Shown: positions 1 through 9,486 of the stretch, piece after piece | Layout: each line of letters begins with the position of its first letter | How positions within the stretch are numbered: position 1 is the stretch's first letter | NCBI GenBank assembly: GCA_036488085.1 | Contig: DASXHZ010000078.1 | Span: 7,435-71,434, forward strand | Length of the DNA stretch: 64,000 nucleotides | Source: DASXHZ01 sp036488085 | GTDB taxonomy: Bacteria > Acidobacteriota > Thermoanaerobaculia > Gp7-AA8 | Direction of reading: 5' to 3' | The notes under the pieces: generated by a model | What the model was told of the DNA's origin: nothing | Database searches by the model: none | Seen by the model: only the letters and a program-made list of their open reading frames with translations | Program-made: the position numbers and the translations under genes

Positions 1-1
1 C

Positions 2-1612
2 TACCCCGGCGGCGCACACCTCGGACAGAACCTGAATACGCCTCAGACGACGAATCAGAAGAAGTATCAGTACAAGGACGACTTCTCGTGGTCGACGCAG
101 CTCGGCGCCATGCATCACGATTTCAAGGTTGGTGCGCAGTACCTCAACGAGCCGACACTCGGCGGTGACTTCACGGTCGGAACGGCGGGTCAGTTCTACC
201 TTCTCAACAACGCGGTCGGGTCGCCCGTCCAACAAATCATCATCGACGGCGGCTTTTCGGGCGATTCCACCCCGATTAAGGGATACAGCGGCTACTTCCA
301 GGATGACATCGGCGTGAACAGGAGCCTCACGGTCAACGCCGGTCTCCGTTGGGACAGTTGGACCGGATTCGATCTGAATCAGAGCATCAACCCAAACCTA
401 AAGGTCGTCCAGGCGGCGGCCGATGCCAACAAGTATCCGAACGAGCCGTGGCTCGCGGCGTTCAAGAATGGCGGCGGTACGACGCTCCAGAATCCGAAGA
501 ACAACTTCGCGCCGCGCCTCGGCTTCACGTACGACCTGCACGGCGACTCGAAGAACATCATCCGCGGCGGAGCAGGCCGCTACGTCGATTTCCCGTACAC
601 CAACGCAAACATCCTCTTTCCCGCCAGCGCCGTTCAGTCGCTTTACGGCCCGATTTACAACTTCGAGGATGACAACGGCATCAAGAACGCGAACGGAACG
701 TTCTTCAAGCCCGGCGATCCGCTGCCGCCCAATCAGCTCTCGGGCAATCTCTCCGACCGCACCACGCGCGAGCTCGCGATGCCGACCGTTGCGAAAGCGC
801 CGTATTCGGATCAGGTGTCATTCGGCTACTCGACCGAAGTCAGCCCGTCGCTCGGCCTCAATTTCGAGGCGGTCACCGCACGCTACAGAGACATCCCGTA
901 TCGCTTCCGCGCCGATCCGATCGATCCAGCCACCGGCATACGTCAATTTGACCCGAACATCGTCCCGAGTAACTTCCGCGTCTGGGCCAACGACGGCCAC
1001 GCCAATTACGACGGCATCAACATCGGCTTCCATGCACGCGCCGGCAGCAACTTCGAGGCGCAGGGTTTCTACACGCTGTCGCGCACCAAGGGCAACATCC
1101 TGGCCGGCGCCGACGAGTTCCGCGTCATCGATCCCGGCCATCAGCCCGACGTTCTCCGTGACACGAGCATCAATCCCTTCAACCCCGACTGCGCCGCCTG
1201 CAATGGTCCGCTCGATACCGACGCACGGCATCGCATCACCCTGAGCGCTGTCTATCGCGCACCGTATGGCATCAGCGTGTCAGGCATCCTCCGCTACCAC
1301 TCAGGATTCCCCTACACCGTTTTCGCGGGAACCGATGTGAACGGTGACGGATACAACGAGGATCTCGCGCCCGGCCACTCCAATGTGAATGACACGCGCG
1401 GTTCTTCGTTCTCGCAATTCGACGCCCGCGTCGCGAAAGAGTTCCGCCTCAACGGACAGTACGGCATCGAGGTGATGCTCGAGGCGTTCAACCTCTTCAA
1501 TTCCAAGAACGCGGCGTTGTTCGACTCCACCGGGACCGCTCACGCATACGCAGGCGATCCCTTCCAGGGCGAGCAGCGCCTCCTGCAGCTCGGAGCGCGC
1601 ATTCGCTTCTAA
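2..1612 (+). CDS. TonB-dependent receptor (Oar-like), 3' part
   Basis: This is the C-terminal ~536 residues of an outer-membrane TonB-dependent receptor; the reading frame is open to the window edge, so the signal peptide, plug and N-terminal domain lie outside. The visible part alternates amphipathic beta-strands with long Asn/Gly-rich loops (for example SGYFQDDIGVNRSLTVNAG and DARVAKEFRLNGQYGIEV). It ends in an aromatic residue (GARIRF), as expected for a Bam-inserted barrel. The LEAFNLFNSKN segment is typical of the last strands of Oar/CarboxypepD_reg-type receptors common in Acidobacteriota. The substrate cannot be told from this part. A strong terminator follows the stop. Confidence 0.85.
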   Translation, partial: YPGGAHLGQNLNTPQTTNQKKYQYKDDFSWSTQLGAMHHDFKVGAQYLNEPTLGGDFTVGTAGQFYLLNNAVGSPVQQIIIDGGFSGDSTPIKGYSGYFQDDIGVNRSLTVNAGLRWDSWTGFDLNQSINPNLKVVQAAADANKYPNEPWLAAFKNGGGTTLQNPKNNFAPRLGFTYDLHGDSKNIIRGGAGRYVDFPYTNANILFPASAVQSLYGPIYNFEDDNGIKNANGTFFKPGDPLPPNQLSGNLSDRTTRELAMPTVAKAPYSDQVSFGYSTEVSPSLGLNFEAVTARYRDIPYRFRADPIDPATGIRQFDPNIVPSNFRVWANDGHANYDGINIGFHARAGSNFEAQGFYTLSRTKGNILAGADEFRVIDPGHQPDVLRDTSINPFNPDCAACNGPLDTDARHRITLSAVYRAPYGISVSGILRYHSGFPYTVFAGTDVNGDGYNEDLAPGHSNVNDTRGSSFSQFDARVAKEFRLNGQYGIEVMLEAFNLFNSKNAALFDSTGTAHAYAGDPFQGEQRLLQLGARIRF

Positions 1613-1634
1613 GCCTCACAAACCGAATATCTTG

Positions 1635-1663
1635 GGGGGCCGGCTCACCGCCGGCCCCCTTTC
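1635..1663 (+). terminator. Intrinsic terminator after the TonB receptor gene
   Basis: A perfect 10-bp GC-rich stem (GGGGGCCGGC / GCCGGCCCCC) with a 5-nt loop is followed by a short T run. It lies 22 bases after the receptor stop and separates it from rplU. Confidence 0.8.
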
Positions 1664-1751
1664 GTTTCACGGAATACCCTTCCACCCCAAGGCGTTGTCG
1701 CCAATCCGCGGCTGTGTTACAACCGCGTCCCAAACTTCTCGGAGGTTCGTC

Positions 1752-2069
1752 GTGTACGCCATCATTCGTTCCGGTGGAAAGCAGTATCGCGTTGCCCAAG
1801 GCGACGTCGTGTCGGTCGAGCGTGACGCTCTCAGCGGCGCCGACAAGGACAAAGTCACGTTCAGCGAAGTGCTGATGGTCGGCGGCGATTCGACGAAAGT
1901 CGGCAATCCGCTTGTCTCCGGCGCCTCCGTCGCTGCGACCGTTCTCAGCGAGAACCGCGGCGAGAAGATCATTGTTTTCAAGAAGAAGCGCCGCAAGAAC
2001 CACACGAAGCGGACCCACGGCCATCGCCAGGATCTCGTCCAGCTTCGCATCGACTCGATCAACATCTAA
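1752..2069 (+). CDS. rplU: 50S ribosomal protein L21
   Basis: Bacterial L21, 105 aa, a 23S rRNA-binding protein of the large subunit. The GTG start at 1752 is chosen because a GGAGG at 1741-1745 sits 6 nt upstream and the protein then begins with the family N-terminus MYAIIRSGGKQYRV. The conserved basic KKKRRKNHTKRTHGHRQ region is present near the C-terminus. It is the first gene of the usual rplU-rpmA-obg order; rpmA begins 11 nt downstream, so the two are almost certainly cotranscribed. Confidence 0.97.
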   Translation: MYAIIRSGGKQYRVAQGDVVSVERDALSGADKDKVTFSEVLMVGGDSTKVGNPLVSGASVAATVLSENRGEKIIVFKKKRRKNHTKRTHGHRQDLVQLRIDSINI

Positions 2070-2080
2070 CGGAGAACGCC

Positions 2081-2344
2081 ATGGCTCATAAAAAAGGACA
2101 AGGATCTTCGCGCAACGGCCGCGACTCGCAGCCGAAAATGCTCGGCGTGAAGCGCTTCGCCGGCCAGTTCGTCAGCGGCGGAACGATCATCGTTCGCCAG
2201 CGCGGCACCAAGTTCTACCCCGGCGTCAACGTCGGGATGGGCCGCGACCACACGCTGTATGCCGAGATCGACGGCGTGGTCCAGTTCCACGACAAGGGCG
2301 AGCGCGGCCGTTTCATCAGCGTCACCCCTCCTGCCGCCGAGTAA
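2081..2344 (+). CDS. rpmA: 50S ribosomal protein L27
   Basis: L27, 87 aa, near the peptidyl-transferase centre of the large subunit. It begins MAHKKGQGSSRNGRDSQPK, the classic family start, without the cleavable N-terminal extension found in Firmicutes. The GVKRFAGQFVSGGTIIVRQRG core is intact. It lies 11 nt after rplU and is followed by a strong terminator, so rplU-rpmA appears to be a short transcription unit ahead of obg. Confidence 0.97.
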   Translation: MAHKKGQGSSRNGRDSQPKMLGVKRFAGQFVSGGTIIVRQRGTKFYPGVNVGMGRDHTLYAEIDGVVQFHDKGERGRFISVTPPAAE

Positions 2345-2365
2345 CCCCCAACCCTTCGACGTTCC

Positions 2366-2391
2366 AAACGCCGCCCGCGGGCGGCGTTTTT
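2366..2391 (+). terminator. Intrinsic terminator after rpmA
   Basis: An 11-bp inverted repeat (AAACGCCGCCC / GGGCGGCGTTT) with a two-base centre runs into a T tract. It lies between rpmA and obg, so some attenuation or a separate obg promoter is likely. Confidence 0.8.
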
Positions 2392-2410
2392 GTTGCAAAC
2401 TGAGCTACTG

Positions 2411-3420
<1,010 letters not shown>

Positions 3421-3424
<4 letters not shown>

Positions 3425-4041
3425 AAATCGGCATCTGCGGCGGCACGTTCGACCCCTTTCACCGCGGCCACATCGAGCCGGTCCTCGCCGCGCGCGAGAC
3501 CATGCAGTGGGACCGTATCCTTTACGTCGTCGCCTACCGGCAGCCGTTCAAGGATAAAGGCGCCACAGCGACCGCGTATCACCGCTTTGCGATGGCGGTC
3601 CTCGCGACCGAGTCGGTGCCCGACGTATGGGTTTCCTCATGGGAGCTGGAGCGTGAGGGGACGTCGTACACCGTCGACACCCTCGAATACCTTCGCGGCG
3701 ACCATCCCGACGCCACGCTCGACTGGATCATCGGCGACGACAACCTCGCGCGCCTCGGCGAGTGGAAGCGGGTCGACCGCATCTTCGAGCTCGCGAACTT
3801 CGTCGTGCTGACGCGTCTGTCTAACGCCGCCGACGGCAGCGGCGCTACACCGGATTGCGTGTGCGACGCCGCGACCCGGCCCCAGCACGGCGCGATCGTG
3901 TACGCGGAGAACGCCACGGTCCCCATCTCCTCAACCGAAATCCGCAGGCGGGCGCGCGCCGGAGAATCGATCGACGCATTGGTCGATCCGCGCGTCTCGC
4001 GTTACATTCAGCACAATCGTCTTTATCAGGAGACCTCTTGA
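3421..4041 (+). CDS. nadD: Nicotinate-nucleotide adenylyltransferase
   Basis: NadD, 206 aa, makes deamido-NAD from nicotinate mononucleotide and ATP in NAD biosynthesis. The nucleotidyltransferase signature GGTFDPFHRGH is at the N-terminus and the C-terminal (S/T)xxxR motif reads ISSTEIRRR. The final DPRVSRYIQHNRLY is typical of the family. The start overlaps the obg stop, and its own stop overlaps the proposed TTG start of rsfS. The obg-nadD-rsfS order is widely conserved. Confidence 0.95.
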
Positions 4042-4481
4042 AAGAGAAAAACGACGATGCCATTGAAAGCCGGGTCCGACTCGCAGTCGGCGCGGCCCTC
4101 GACAAGAAAGCGTTCGACCTCAACGTCCTCTCCGTCGGCGAGCTCACCTCCATCGCCGACTTCTTCATCCTCGCGAGCGCCGGCAACGAGCGACAGGCGG
4201 CCGCGATCGCCGACGCCGTGCAGGAGACGCTGCGCGAGAAGATGAAGGTCAAGCCGCTGCTCGTCGAAGGGACGACGCCCGGCCGCTGGATCCTGCTCGA
4301 CTACGGCGACTTCATCTTCCATATCTTCACGGAGGAGACGCGCCGCTTCTACGGCCTCGAACGGCTGTGGGGCGATGCGCCGAACTTGACCGCGGAATTC
4401 ACCAGTGAATTTATAAGTGAATTTACGGGCGAGGAGAGAGTCGAAGAAGCGCCGCGCCGTGCACTCAAAAAGACGTCGTGA
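4038..4481 (+). CDS. rsfS: Ribosomal silencing factor RsfS
   Basis: RsfS/Iojap family, 147 aa; it binds L14 on the large subunit and blocks subunit joining when nutrients are scarce. The core reads SIADFFILASAGNERQ, then TTPGRWILLDYGDFIFHIF and RRFYGLERLWGDA, all diagnostic. The TTG at 4038 is chosen because CAGGAGA lies just upstream and no better start exists near the conserved N-terminus. After the core there is a charged tail of about 30 residues with a repeated EF(T/I)SEF pattern not usual in RsfS. It overlaps the next gene. Confidence 0.93.
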   Translation: MKEKNDDAIESRVRLAVGAALDKKAFDLNVLSVGELTSIADFFILASAGNERQAAAIADAVQETLREKMKVKPLLVEGTTPGRWILLDYGDFIFHIFTEETRRFYGLERLWGDAPNLTAEFTSEFISEFTGEERVEEAPRRALKKTS

Positions 4482-5391
4482 GCCTGCGCTCTCCCGCTTT
4501 TTGCGCACGCGCAGCCGCGCCATGCGCGCGGTCGTCGACACCGCCGCGAAACTCGTTGACCGCGACGTCAGCGTCCTGATCTCGGGCGAGAGCGGCAGCG
4601 GGAAGAACTATCTCGCCGAGGCGCTGCATGCGTGCGGGCCGCGCCGGGAGGCGCCGTTCGTCACCATCGAGTGCGCCTCCATCCCGCACGAGCTGTTCGA
4701 GTCGGAGCTCTTCGGATACGAGAAGGGGACCTTCACTGACGCCGGCGCCCGCAAGATCGGCAAGCTCGAGGCGGCGCGCAACGGAACCACCTACTTCGAC
4801 GAGATCGCCGCGCTGACGCCGCCGTTGCAGGCGAAGCTCCTCCGCGCGCTCGAAGAACGCCACTTCTCGCGCCTCGGCGGGTCGGAGAACGTCAAGTTTC
4901 ATGCGCGCGTCGTCTCGTCGACCAGCAGCGATCTCGCGGGATTCCGCAGCGATCTGCTCTACCGCATCAACGTCGTCACGCTGACCATCCCGCCGCTCCG
5001 CGAGCGCGCTGAGGATGTTCCGCTGCTCGCGAACGACTTCCTGCGGAAGGCAAGAAAGGGAGCCCGTTTCGACGACGAGGCGATGGAGCTGCTCGCGTCG
5101 TACTCCTGGCCGGGCAACATCCGCGAGTTGCGAAACATCGTCGAGCGCGCCGCACTGCTCTCCGACCGCGACGTGATCGGCCCCGCATCGCTGCCCGTCG
5201 ACCGTCTCCGCGAGCCGGCCGCTCTGGTCGACGCAGCCGTGCGCAACGCCTGGACCCTCGACCAGCTCGAAGAGCGCTACATCCGCGAGATCCTCCGCCG
5301 CACGAAAGAGAATTACTCCCGCGCCGCCCAACTCCTCGGCATCAACCGCAAGACCCTCCTGGAAAAGAGGAAAAAGTATGGGATTGAATGA
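4459..5391 (+). CDS. AAA+ enhancer-binding-type regulator with Fis HTH, no sensor domain
   Basis: A 310-aa NtrC-family regulator reduced to a central AAA+ ATPase and a C-terminal Fis-type helix-turn-helix. Walker A reads GESGSGKNY, Walker B TTYFDEIA, and the arginine region RSDLLYRINVVTLTIPPLRER is present. The HTH is YSRAAQLLGINRKTLLEKRKKYG. There is no receiver, PAS or GAF domain. The sigma-54 contact loop, normally GAFTGA, reads GTFTDA (4726-4743), so it may not activate sigma-54 in the usual way. The GTG at 4459 is preferred; it overlaps the rsfS end. A GTG at 4417 would add 14 basic residues. Confidence 0.85.
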   Translation: MHSKRRREPALSRFLRTRSRAMRAVVDTAAKLVDRDVSVLISGESGSGKNYLAEALHACGPRREAPFVTIECASIPHELFESELFGYEKGTFTDAGARKIGKLEAARNGTTYFDEIAALTPPLQAKLLRALEERHFSRLGGSENVKFHARVVSSTSSDLAGFRSDLLYRINVVTLTIPPLRERAEDVPLLANDFLRKARKGARFDDEAMELLASYSWPGNIRELRNIVERAALLSDRDVIGPASLPVDRLREPAALVDAAVRNAWTLDQLEERYIREILRRTKENYSRAAQLLGINRKTLLEKRKKYGIE

Positions 5392-5398
5392 GGCGGAA

Positions 5399-5507
5399 CG
5401 GGGAATCGAGGTTCGAGGTTCGAGGGAAGAAGTAAGAGGTGAGAAAGAGGGCTTCGCAGTCGCTTCTGACCTCTTCCCTCGAACCTCGAACCTCGAACCT
5501 CAATCCC
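5399..5507. repeat. Long inverted repeat between the AAA+ regulator and rlmH
   Basis: Arms of about 25-30 bases built from GAGGTTC units (left from 5399, right to 5507) are inverted around a purine-rich centre. The arms carry unequal numbers of the GAGGTTC unit (two versus three), which suggests slippage. There is no T tract, so it is more like a dispersed palindromic element than a clean terminator, though it could stabilise the 3' end of the upstream mRNA. Confidence 0.75.
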
Positions 5508-5544
5508 CGACGTGCCGTTGGCCGGCGGGCGCGGACCCCCGCCC

Positions 5545-6015
5545 ATGAAGATCTCCCTCATTTGGCCCGCTTCTTCCAGTGAGAAAGACTTCGCAGATGC
5601 GATCGATAAGTACCTGAAACGTATCCGTCACTTCTATCCGATAGAGGTCATCGAAGTGCCGGCCGAGCGCGGTAGACAAACCCAAAGTGATGCGGCTACT
5701 ATGCGCAGCCAATCTTCGCGGCTGGTGGCCGCAATCCCCGCGCGCGGGACCGTCGTGGTGCTCGACGAACGGGGGCAAGTACTTGATTCTTTGAAATTTG
5801 CGCGGTGGCTCGAGCGGCTGACGATGGACAGTCCGCACGGCATCCACTTCGTCGTCGGAGGCGACCTCGGGTTCGATGACTCGGTCCGCCAACGCGCCGA
5901 CAAGGTGCTGAGCCTATCCGCGATGACGTTGCCGCATCAGATCGCGCGCGTCGTCCTGATGGAACAGATTTACAGGGCGTGCACGTTGATGCGCAACATT
6001 CGATACCACAAGTAA
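5545..6015 (+). CDS. rlmH: 23S rRNA pseudouridine(1915) N3-methyltransferase
   Basis: RlmH (SPOUT family), 156 aa, methylates pseudouridine 1915 in helix 69 of 23S rRNA using SAM. The ATG at 5545 gives the expected MKISLIWP start. The SAM-binding trefoil signatures are present: VVLDERGQ, FVVGGDLGFDDSVRQRAD and LSLSAMTLPHQIARVVLMEQIYRA. It ends with the family C-terminus RYHK, whose Tyr-His are catalytically important. It continues the ribosome-maturation theme of this block. Confidence 0.95.
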   Translation: MKISLIWPASSSEKDFADAIDKYLKRIRHFYPIEVIEVPAERGRQTQSDAATMRSQSSRLVAAIPARGTVVVLDERGQVLDSLKFARWLERLTMDSPHGIHFVVGGDLGFDDSVRQRADKVLSLSAMTLPHQIARVVLMEQIYRACTLMRNIRYHK

Positions 6016-6040
6016 AGACAAATAAAGAGGAGTGGCTGGA

Positions 6041-6415
6041 ATGGCCGCTAAAGCAAAAGTCAAAAGCAATCCGTGGCAGCCTTACGAGGATGCCCTCCGC
6101 CGCAAACAGCAGGAGCTGGTCGACTCGTACGAGCGCGACAAAGCAGCCGGCAACGCACAGCCGGATGACGGCATTCAGGATCTCGCCGACAAAGCGGCGA
6201 GCGCCTACTCGAAAGAGCTCAACTTCTCCCTCTCCGACGCCGAGCGCAACTCGTTGAAGCTGGTCGAGGAAGCGCTCGATCGCGTTAAAGAAGGCACCTT
6301 CGGCGCCTGCACGAACTGCGGCAACACCATCGGCGAGAAGCGCCTCCAGGCGATCCCGTGGACGGCGTACTGCATCGACTGCCAGGAGCTCGTCGAAAAA
6401 GGCCTGCTCTCGTAG
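6041..6415 (+). CDS. DksA/TraR-family zinc-finger protein
   Basis: A 124-aa DksA/TraR C4-type zinc-finger protein, expected to bind in the RNA polymerase secondary channel. It has an N-terminal helical coiled-coil region (about residues 10-80) followed by the finger CTNCGNTIGEKRLQAIPWTAYCIDC, with both CxxC pairs intact. The ATG at 6041 is chosen over the GTG at 6032 because AGAGGAG at 6025-6031 then has a proper 9-nt spacing. holA follows after 15 nt. Confidence 0.9.
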   Translation: MAAKAKVKSNPWQPYEDALRRKQQELVDSYERDKAAGNAQPDDGIQDLADKAASAYSKELNFSLSDAERNSLKLVEEALDRVKEGTFGACTNCGNTIGEKRLQAIPWTAYCIDCQELVEKGLLS

Positions 6416-6430
6416 TCCGTTGCCCAGTCT

Positions 6431-7807
6431 ATGACCGCGCTCGAGCCGGTCCTCGCCAAGATCGCCGAAGGGAAGACGCCGCGCGTCATCCTCGTCGGCG
6501 GCGACAGCGAATACCTGGCCGAGCGCGCGTTTCACGACATCCGCGATGCCATCGTCGCGAAGAACCCCGGCATGGCGATCGAGTCGTACGAAGCGGGCGC
6601 CGAGCTCGCGGCGATCCTCGACTCCTACCGTACCGCTTCGCTCTTCGCCTCCGCGCGCCTGATCGTCGTCGCGGAACTCAACGCCTTCGTCTCCGCGAAA
6701 CAGATCGCGTCGCTCTACGACAAGTCGATCGCCGACTGGAAGAGCGCGAAGACCGACAAGAAGCGCGCCTCGTCGGCCGCCAAGCTGCTCCACGTCCTCG
6801 GTCTCGCCGGCACGGACCTCGACGATACCGACCGCAAGATCGCCGACGCCCTCGGCGTCTCGCTCGACAACACGCTCACCGACATGCTCGCCTTCTGCCG
6901 CGGCACCGGAAAGAAGGCGTCGCGCGGCGAGGACGATGCGGCGATCCTGATGGAGGCCATCGGCCGCGGCGGCGCGCCGGGAACGATCCTCCTTCTCCGC
7001 ACCGGCGAGATCCCCCGCGACTCCGCGACCACGGATCTCATCAAGCGCAACGGCGCCGTCGTCGACTGCGGCCTGACGCGCGAGGGTTTCAACACCGCCC
7101 TTGAACACGCCATCGCCGACATCGCGAACGACGCAAAAGTGAAGTTCGACTCCCGAGCCATCGCCGCGCTCCGCCAGCGCCTTGGCATCGAGCGCCTCCT
7201 CGCCGACAAGTTCTCGCGCGAGGTGCCCGAGATCCGCGTCGCGGTTTCGGAAGCCGAACGCCTCGCCACGCTCGCAGGAGAAGGCGGCCGCGTTGACGCC
7301 GCCATGATCGAGCGCGAGGTCGCGGCGGTGGAAGGCGGCGCGCGCTACGAGTTCGGCTCGCTCTTCAGCGAAGGGAAGATCATCGAGGCCGTTGCCAAGC
7401 TCCGCGAGCTCGTGGCACAGGGTCGCCGCGAAGACCCGCGCGCCTCGATCGAGATCCAGTACGGCAAGTTCCTCTTCCCGCTCGCCGACGAACTGCGCCA
7501 GTTGATCGCCATCCACTCCTTCGCCCGCGCCGCGAACTTGAACCTGCGGCAGTCGATCCAGTACAACCGCTTCAAAGACACCATCGCCGAGAAGCTTGGC
7601 GACTCCATGAAGAACGCCGGCATCGTCCGCCAGCGCCCGCATCCGTTCCCGCTGCACAAGAAATGGTCCGCCGCCGGCGCCCAACGCGAAGAAGACCTCT
7701 GGCGCGCCCTCGCCTTCGTCGCCGACCTCGAAATCAAACGCAAGTCCGGCGGCATCCCCGTCGACATCGGCATGGAGACCTTTCTCCTCTCACGGCTGCG
7801 CGCATAA
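6431..7807 (+). CDS. holA: DNA polymerase III subunit delta (divergent)
   Basis: A 458-aa protein resembling HolA, the clamp-loader delta subunit that opens the beta clamp. The N-terminus (PRVILVGGDSEYLAERAFHDIRDAI) fits the delta AAA+-like fold, and the C-terminal helical domain (FSEGKIIEAVAKLRELVAQGR, then NRFKDTIAEKLG) matches the delta collar region. It is longer than typical HolA (about 340 aa) owing to a charged insertion around residues 95-180 (KSAKTDKKRASSAAK and beyond). Identification rests on overall pattern, since the family is poorly conserved. Confidence 0.75.
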   Translation: MTALEPVLAKIAEGKTPRVILVGGDSEYLAERAFHDIRDAIVAKNPGMAIESYEAGAELAAILDSYRTASLFASARLIVVAELNAFVSAKQIASLYDKSIADWKSAKTDKKRASSAAKLLHVLGLAGTDLDDTDRKIADALGVSLDNTLTDMLAFCRGTGKKASRGEDDAAILMEAIGRGGAPGTILLLRTGEIPRDSATTDLIKRNGAVVDCGLTREGFNTALEHAIADIANDAKVKFDSRAIAALRQRLGIERLLADKFSREVPEIRVAVSEAERLATLAGEGGRVDAAMIEREVAAVEGGARYEFGSLFSEGKIIEAVAKLRELVAQGRREDPRASIEIQYGKFLFPLADELRQLIAIHSFARAANLNLRQSIQYNRFKDTIAEKLGDSMKNAGIVRQRPHPFPLHKKWSAAGAQREEDLWRALAFVADLEIKRKSGGIPVDIGMETFLLSRLRA

Positions 7808-7816
7808 ACTCGCGCC

Positions 7817-9016
7817 ATGTTCCCGAACGTCGGCCGCCAGGCGTGGCGCGCGCTCTTCGCGGCGCAGCTCGGATGGATGCTCGACGCGATGGACTTTCTC
7901 CTCTTCACCTTCGCGATCCTTCCGATCCAGAAAGAGTTCGGGCTCAGCAGCGCCACGATGGGCGGCCTGACCTCCGTCGCGCTGATCGCCGGCGCCATCG
8001 GTGGCATCGGCTTCGGCCGCATCGCCGATCGCATCGGCCGCGTGCGTGCGATGACCATCTCGATCCTCGTCTACTCCGTCGCCACCGCCGGCCTCGCGAC
8101 CTCGCACGCACTCTGGCAACTCATCGCCTGGCGGACGCTCGTCGGTCTCGGCATGGGCGGCGAGTGGTCGTGCGGCTCCGTCCTCGTCGCCGAGACGTGG
8201 CCGGCCGAGCACCGCGGCAAAGCGATGGGCCTGATGCAGAGCGGCTGGGCGATCGGGGCGCTTTTCGCCGCCGCCATCTCCGCGCTCATGCTCGACCGCT
8301 TCGGATGGCGCGTGCTCTTCCTCGTCGGCGCGCTGCCGGCGATCGCTGCGTTCTTCATCCGCCGAGGAGTTGAGGAGCCGCCGATCTGGCGCGAGAGGGG
8401 AGCGGGCGACTCGCGGTTCACCGACATCTTCGAAAAGACGGTCATTCGGCGCACGGTCTTCGCCACCCTCGTCGCCGCCTCCGTCCTCGTCGCGTACTGG
8501 GGGCTCACCTCGTGGCTCCCCGCGTTCCTCGCCTCGCCGGTGGCGAAGGGAGGCGCCGGCCTGACGGTGACGAAGTCGGCGATGTGGCTGATTGTCCTGC
8601 AGGTCGGTGCGTTCTTCGGCTACACGACGTTCGGCTGGATCGCCGACCGCTTTGGCCGCCGGCCGTCGTTCACCTTCTTCATGATCGCGGCGGCGATCGT
8701 CGTCCCGCTCTTCGCATTCGGCGCCCGGTCGCCGCTGACGTTGCTCACAATCGGCCCGCTGGTCGGCTACTTCGGCCACGGCTACTTCTCGCTCTTCGGC
8801 GCCATGCTCGCGGAGCTCTTCCCGACACGCATCCGCGCCACCGCGCAGGGCTTCTGCTACAACGCGGGACGCGTCGTCAGCGCCGCCGCGCCGTACACCA
8901 TCGGCGCGCTGGCGCAGTCGCGCCTCAACTACGGTCTCGCCATCGACGCCCTCTTCTTTGCCGTTGGCGGTGCGCTGATTTGGCTGCTGCCGGAGACGAA
9001 AGGAGCGGAGCTGTGA
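7817..9016 (+). CDS. MFS transporter, sugar/aromatic-acid porter type
   Basis: A 399-aa inner-membrane transporter with about twelve hydrophobic segments. The N-half loop 2-3 motif reads GRIADRIGRVRAM and the C-half copy GWIADRFGRRPSF, both classic MFS A-motifs. AWRTLVGLGMGGEWSCGSVLVAE resembles the SP/AAHS branch (aromatic acid, sialate and related substrates). The substrate is not evident. It starts 9 nt after holA, so it may be read from the same mRNA although functionally unrelated. The hairpin-repeat array follows its stop. Confidence 0.88.
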   Translation: MFPNVGRQAWRALFAAQLGWMLDAMDFLLFTFAILPIQKEFGLSSATMGGLTSVALIAGAIGGIGFGRIADRIGRVRAMTISILVYSVATAGLATSHALWQLIAWRTLVGLGMGGEWSCGSVLVAETWPAEHRGKAMGLMQSGWAIGALFAAAISALMLDRFGWRVLFLVGALPAIAAFFIRRGVEEPPIWRERGAGDSRFTDIFEKTVIRRTVFATLVAASVLVAYWGLTSWLPAFLASPVAKGGAGLTVTKSAMWLIVLQVGAFFGYTTFGWIADRFGRRPSFTFFMIAAAIVVPLFAFGARSPLTLLTIGPLVGYFGHGYFSLFGAMLAELFPTRIRATAQGFCYNAGRVVSAAAPYTIGALAQSRLNYGLAIDALFFAVGGALIWLLPETKGAEL

Positions 9017-9038
9017 TCACTTTCGGGTTCGCCGCATC

Positions 9039-9468
9039 TGTTCACACGCTCGCCGCAGCCATTGACGTCCCTCCATGTCAATCGCCGGCTCGTCGAGCCT
9101 GATCATGTGGTGCCGGAGCCACGATTGAGGTCACCCCATATCAATCGCATGCTCGCCGTGCCTGTTCACACGCTCGCCGAGGCCGCGATTGAGGTCGCCC
9201 CATATCAATCGCATGCTCGCCGTGCCTGTTCACGCGGTCGCCGGGGCAACGATTGATATCGCCCCATATCAATTGCAGCTCGCCGCGCCTGTTCACACGG
9301 TCCCCGAAGCCGCGATTGACGTCACCGCATGTCAATCGTAGCTCGCCGCGCCTGTTCACACGCTCGCTGAGGCCGCGATTGAGGCAGCTCATGTCAATCG
9401 CAGCTCGCCGCACCTGTTCACACGCTCGCCGCGGCCACGATCGAGGTCACACCATGTCCTTCGCTGGT
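9039..9468. repeat. Tandem array of seven ~63-bp hairpin-bearing repeats
   Basis: Units begin at about 9039, 9100, 9163, 9227, 9290, 9353 and 9415 (periods 61-64). Each starts TGTTCACACGCTCGCC or a variant and contains CGATTGA...TCAATCG, a 7-bp inverted repeat around 12 bases, so every unit can form a hairpin. Units diverge by scattered substitutions but keep the palindrome. Both halves of the unit are conserved, so this is not a CRISPR. It fills the gap between the MFS gene and the 200-aa hypothetical gene. Confidence 0.85.
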
Positions 9469-9486
9469 TCCTGCATAATAAAAAAC

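Noticed and set aside
5699..7684. A 661-codon minus-strand ORF.
   Set aside because: It is a mirror frame of rlmH, the DksA-like gene and holA.
9141..9413. A minus-strand ORF with 21-residue repeats across the 63-bp array.
   Set aside because: The period is a multiple of three, so several frames stay open by chance. The period wavers between 61 and 64 bp, there is no start signal, and the conserved feature is the DNA palindrome.
9039..9468. CRISPR array.
   Set aside because: The whole 63-bp unit is repeated; there are no unique spacers and no cas genes nearby.
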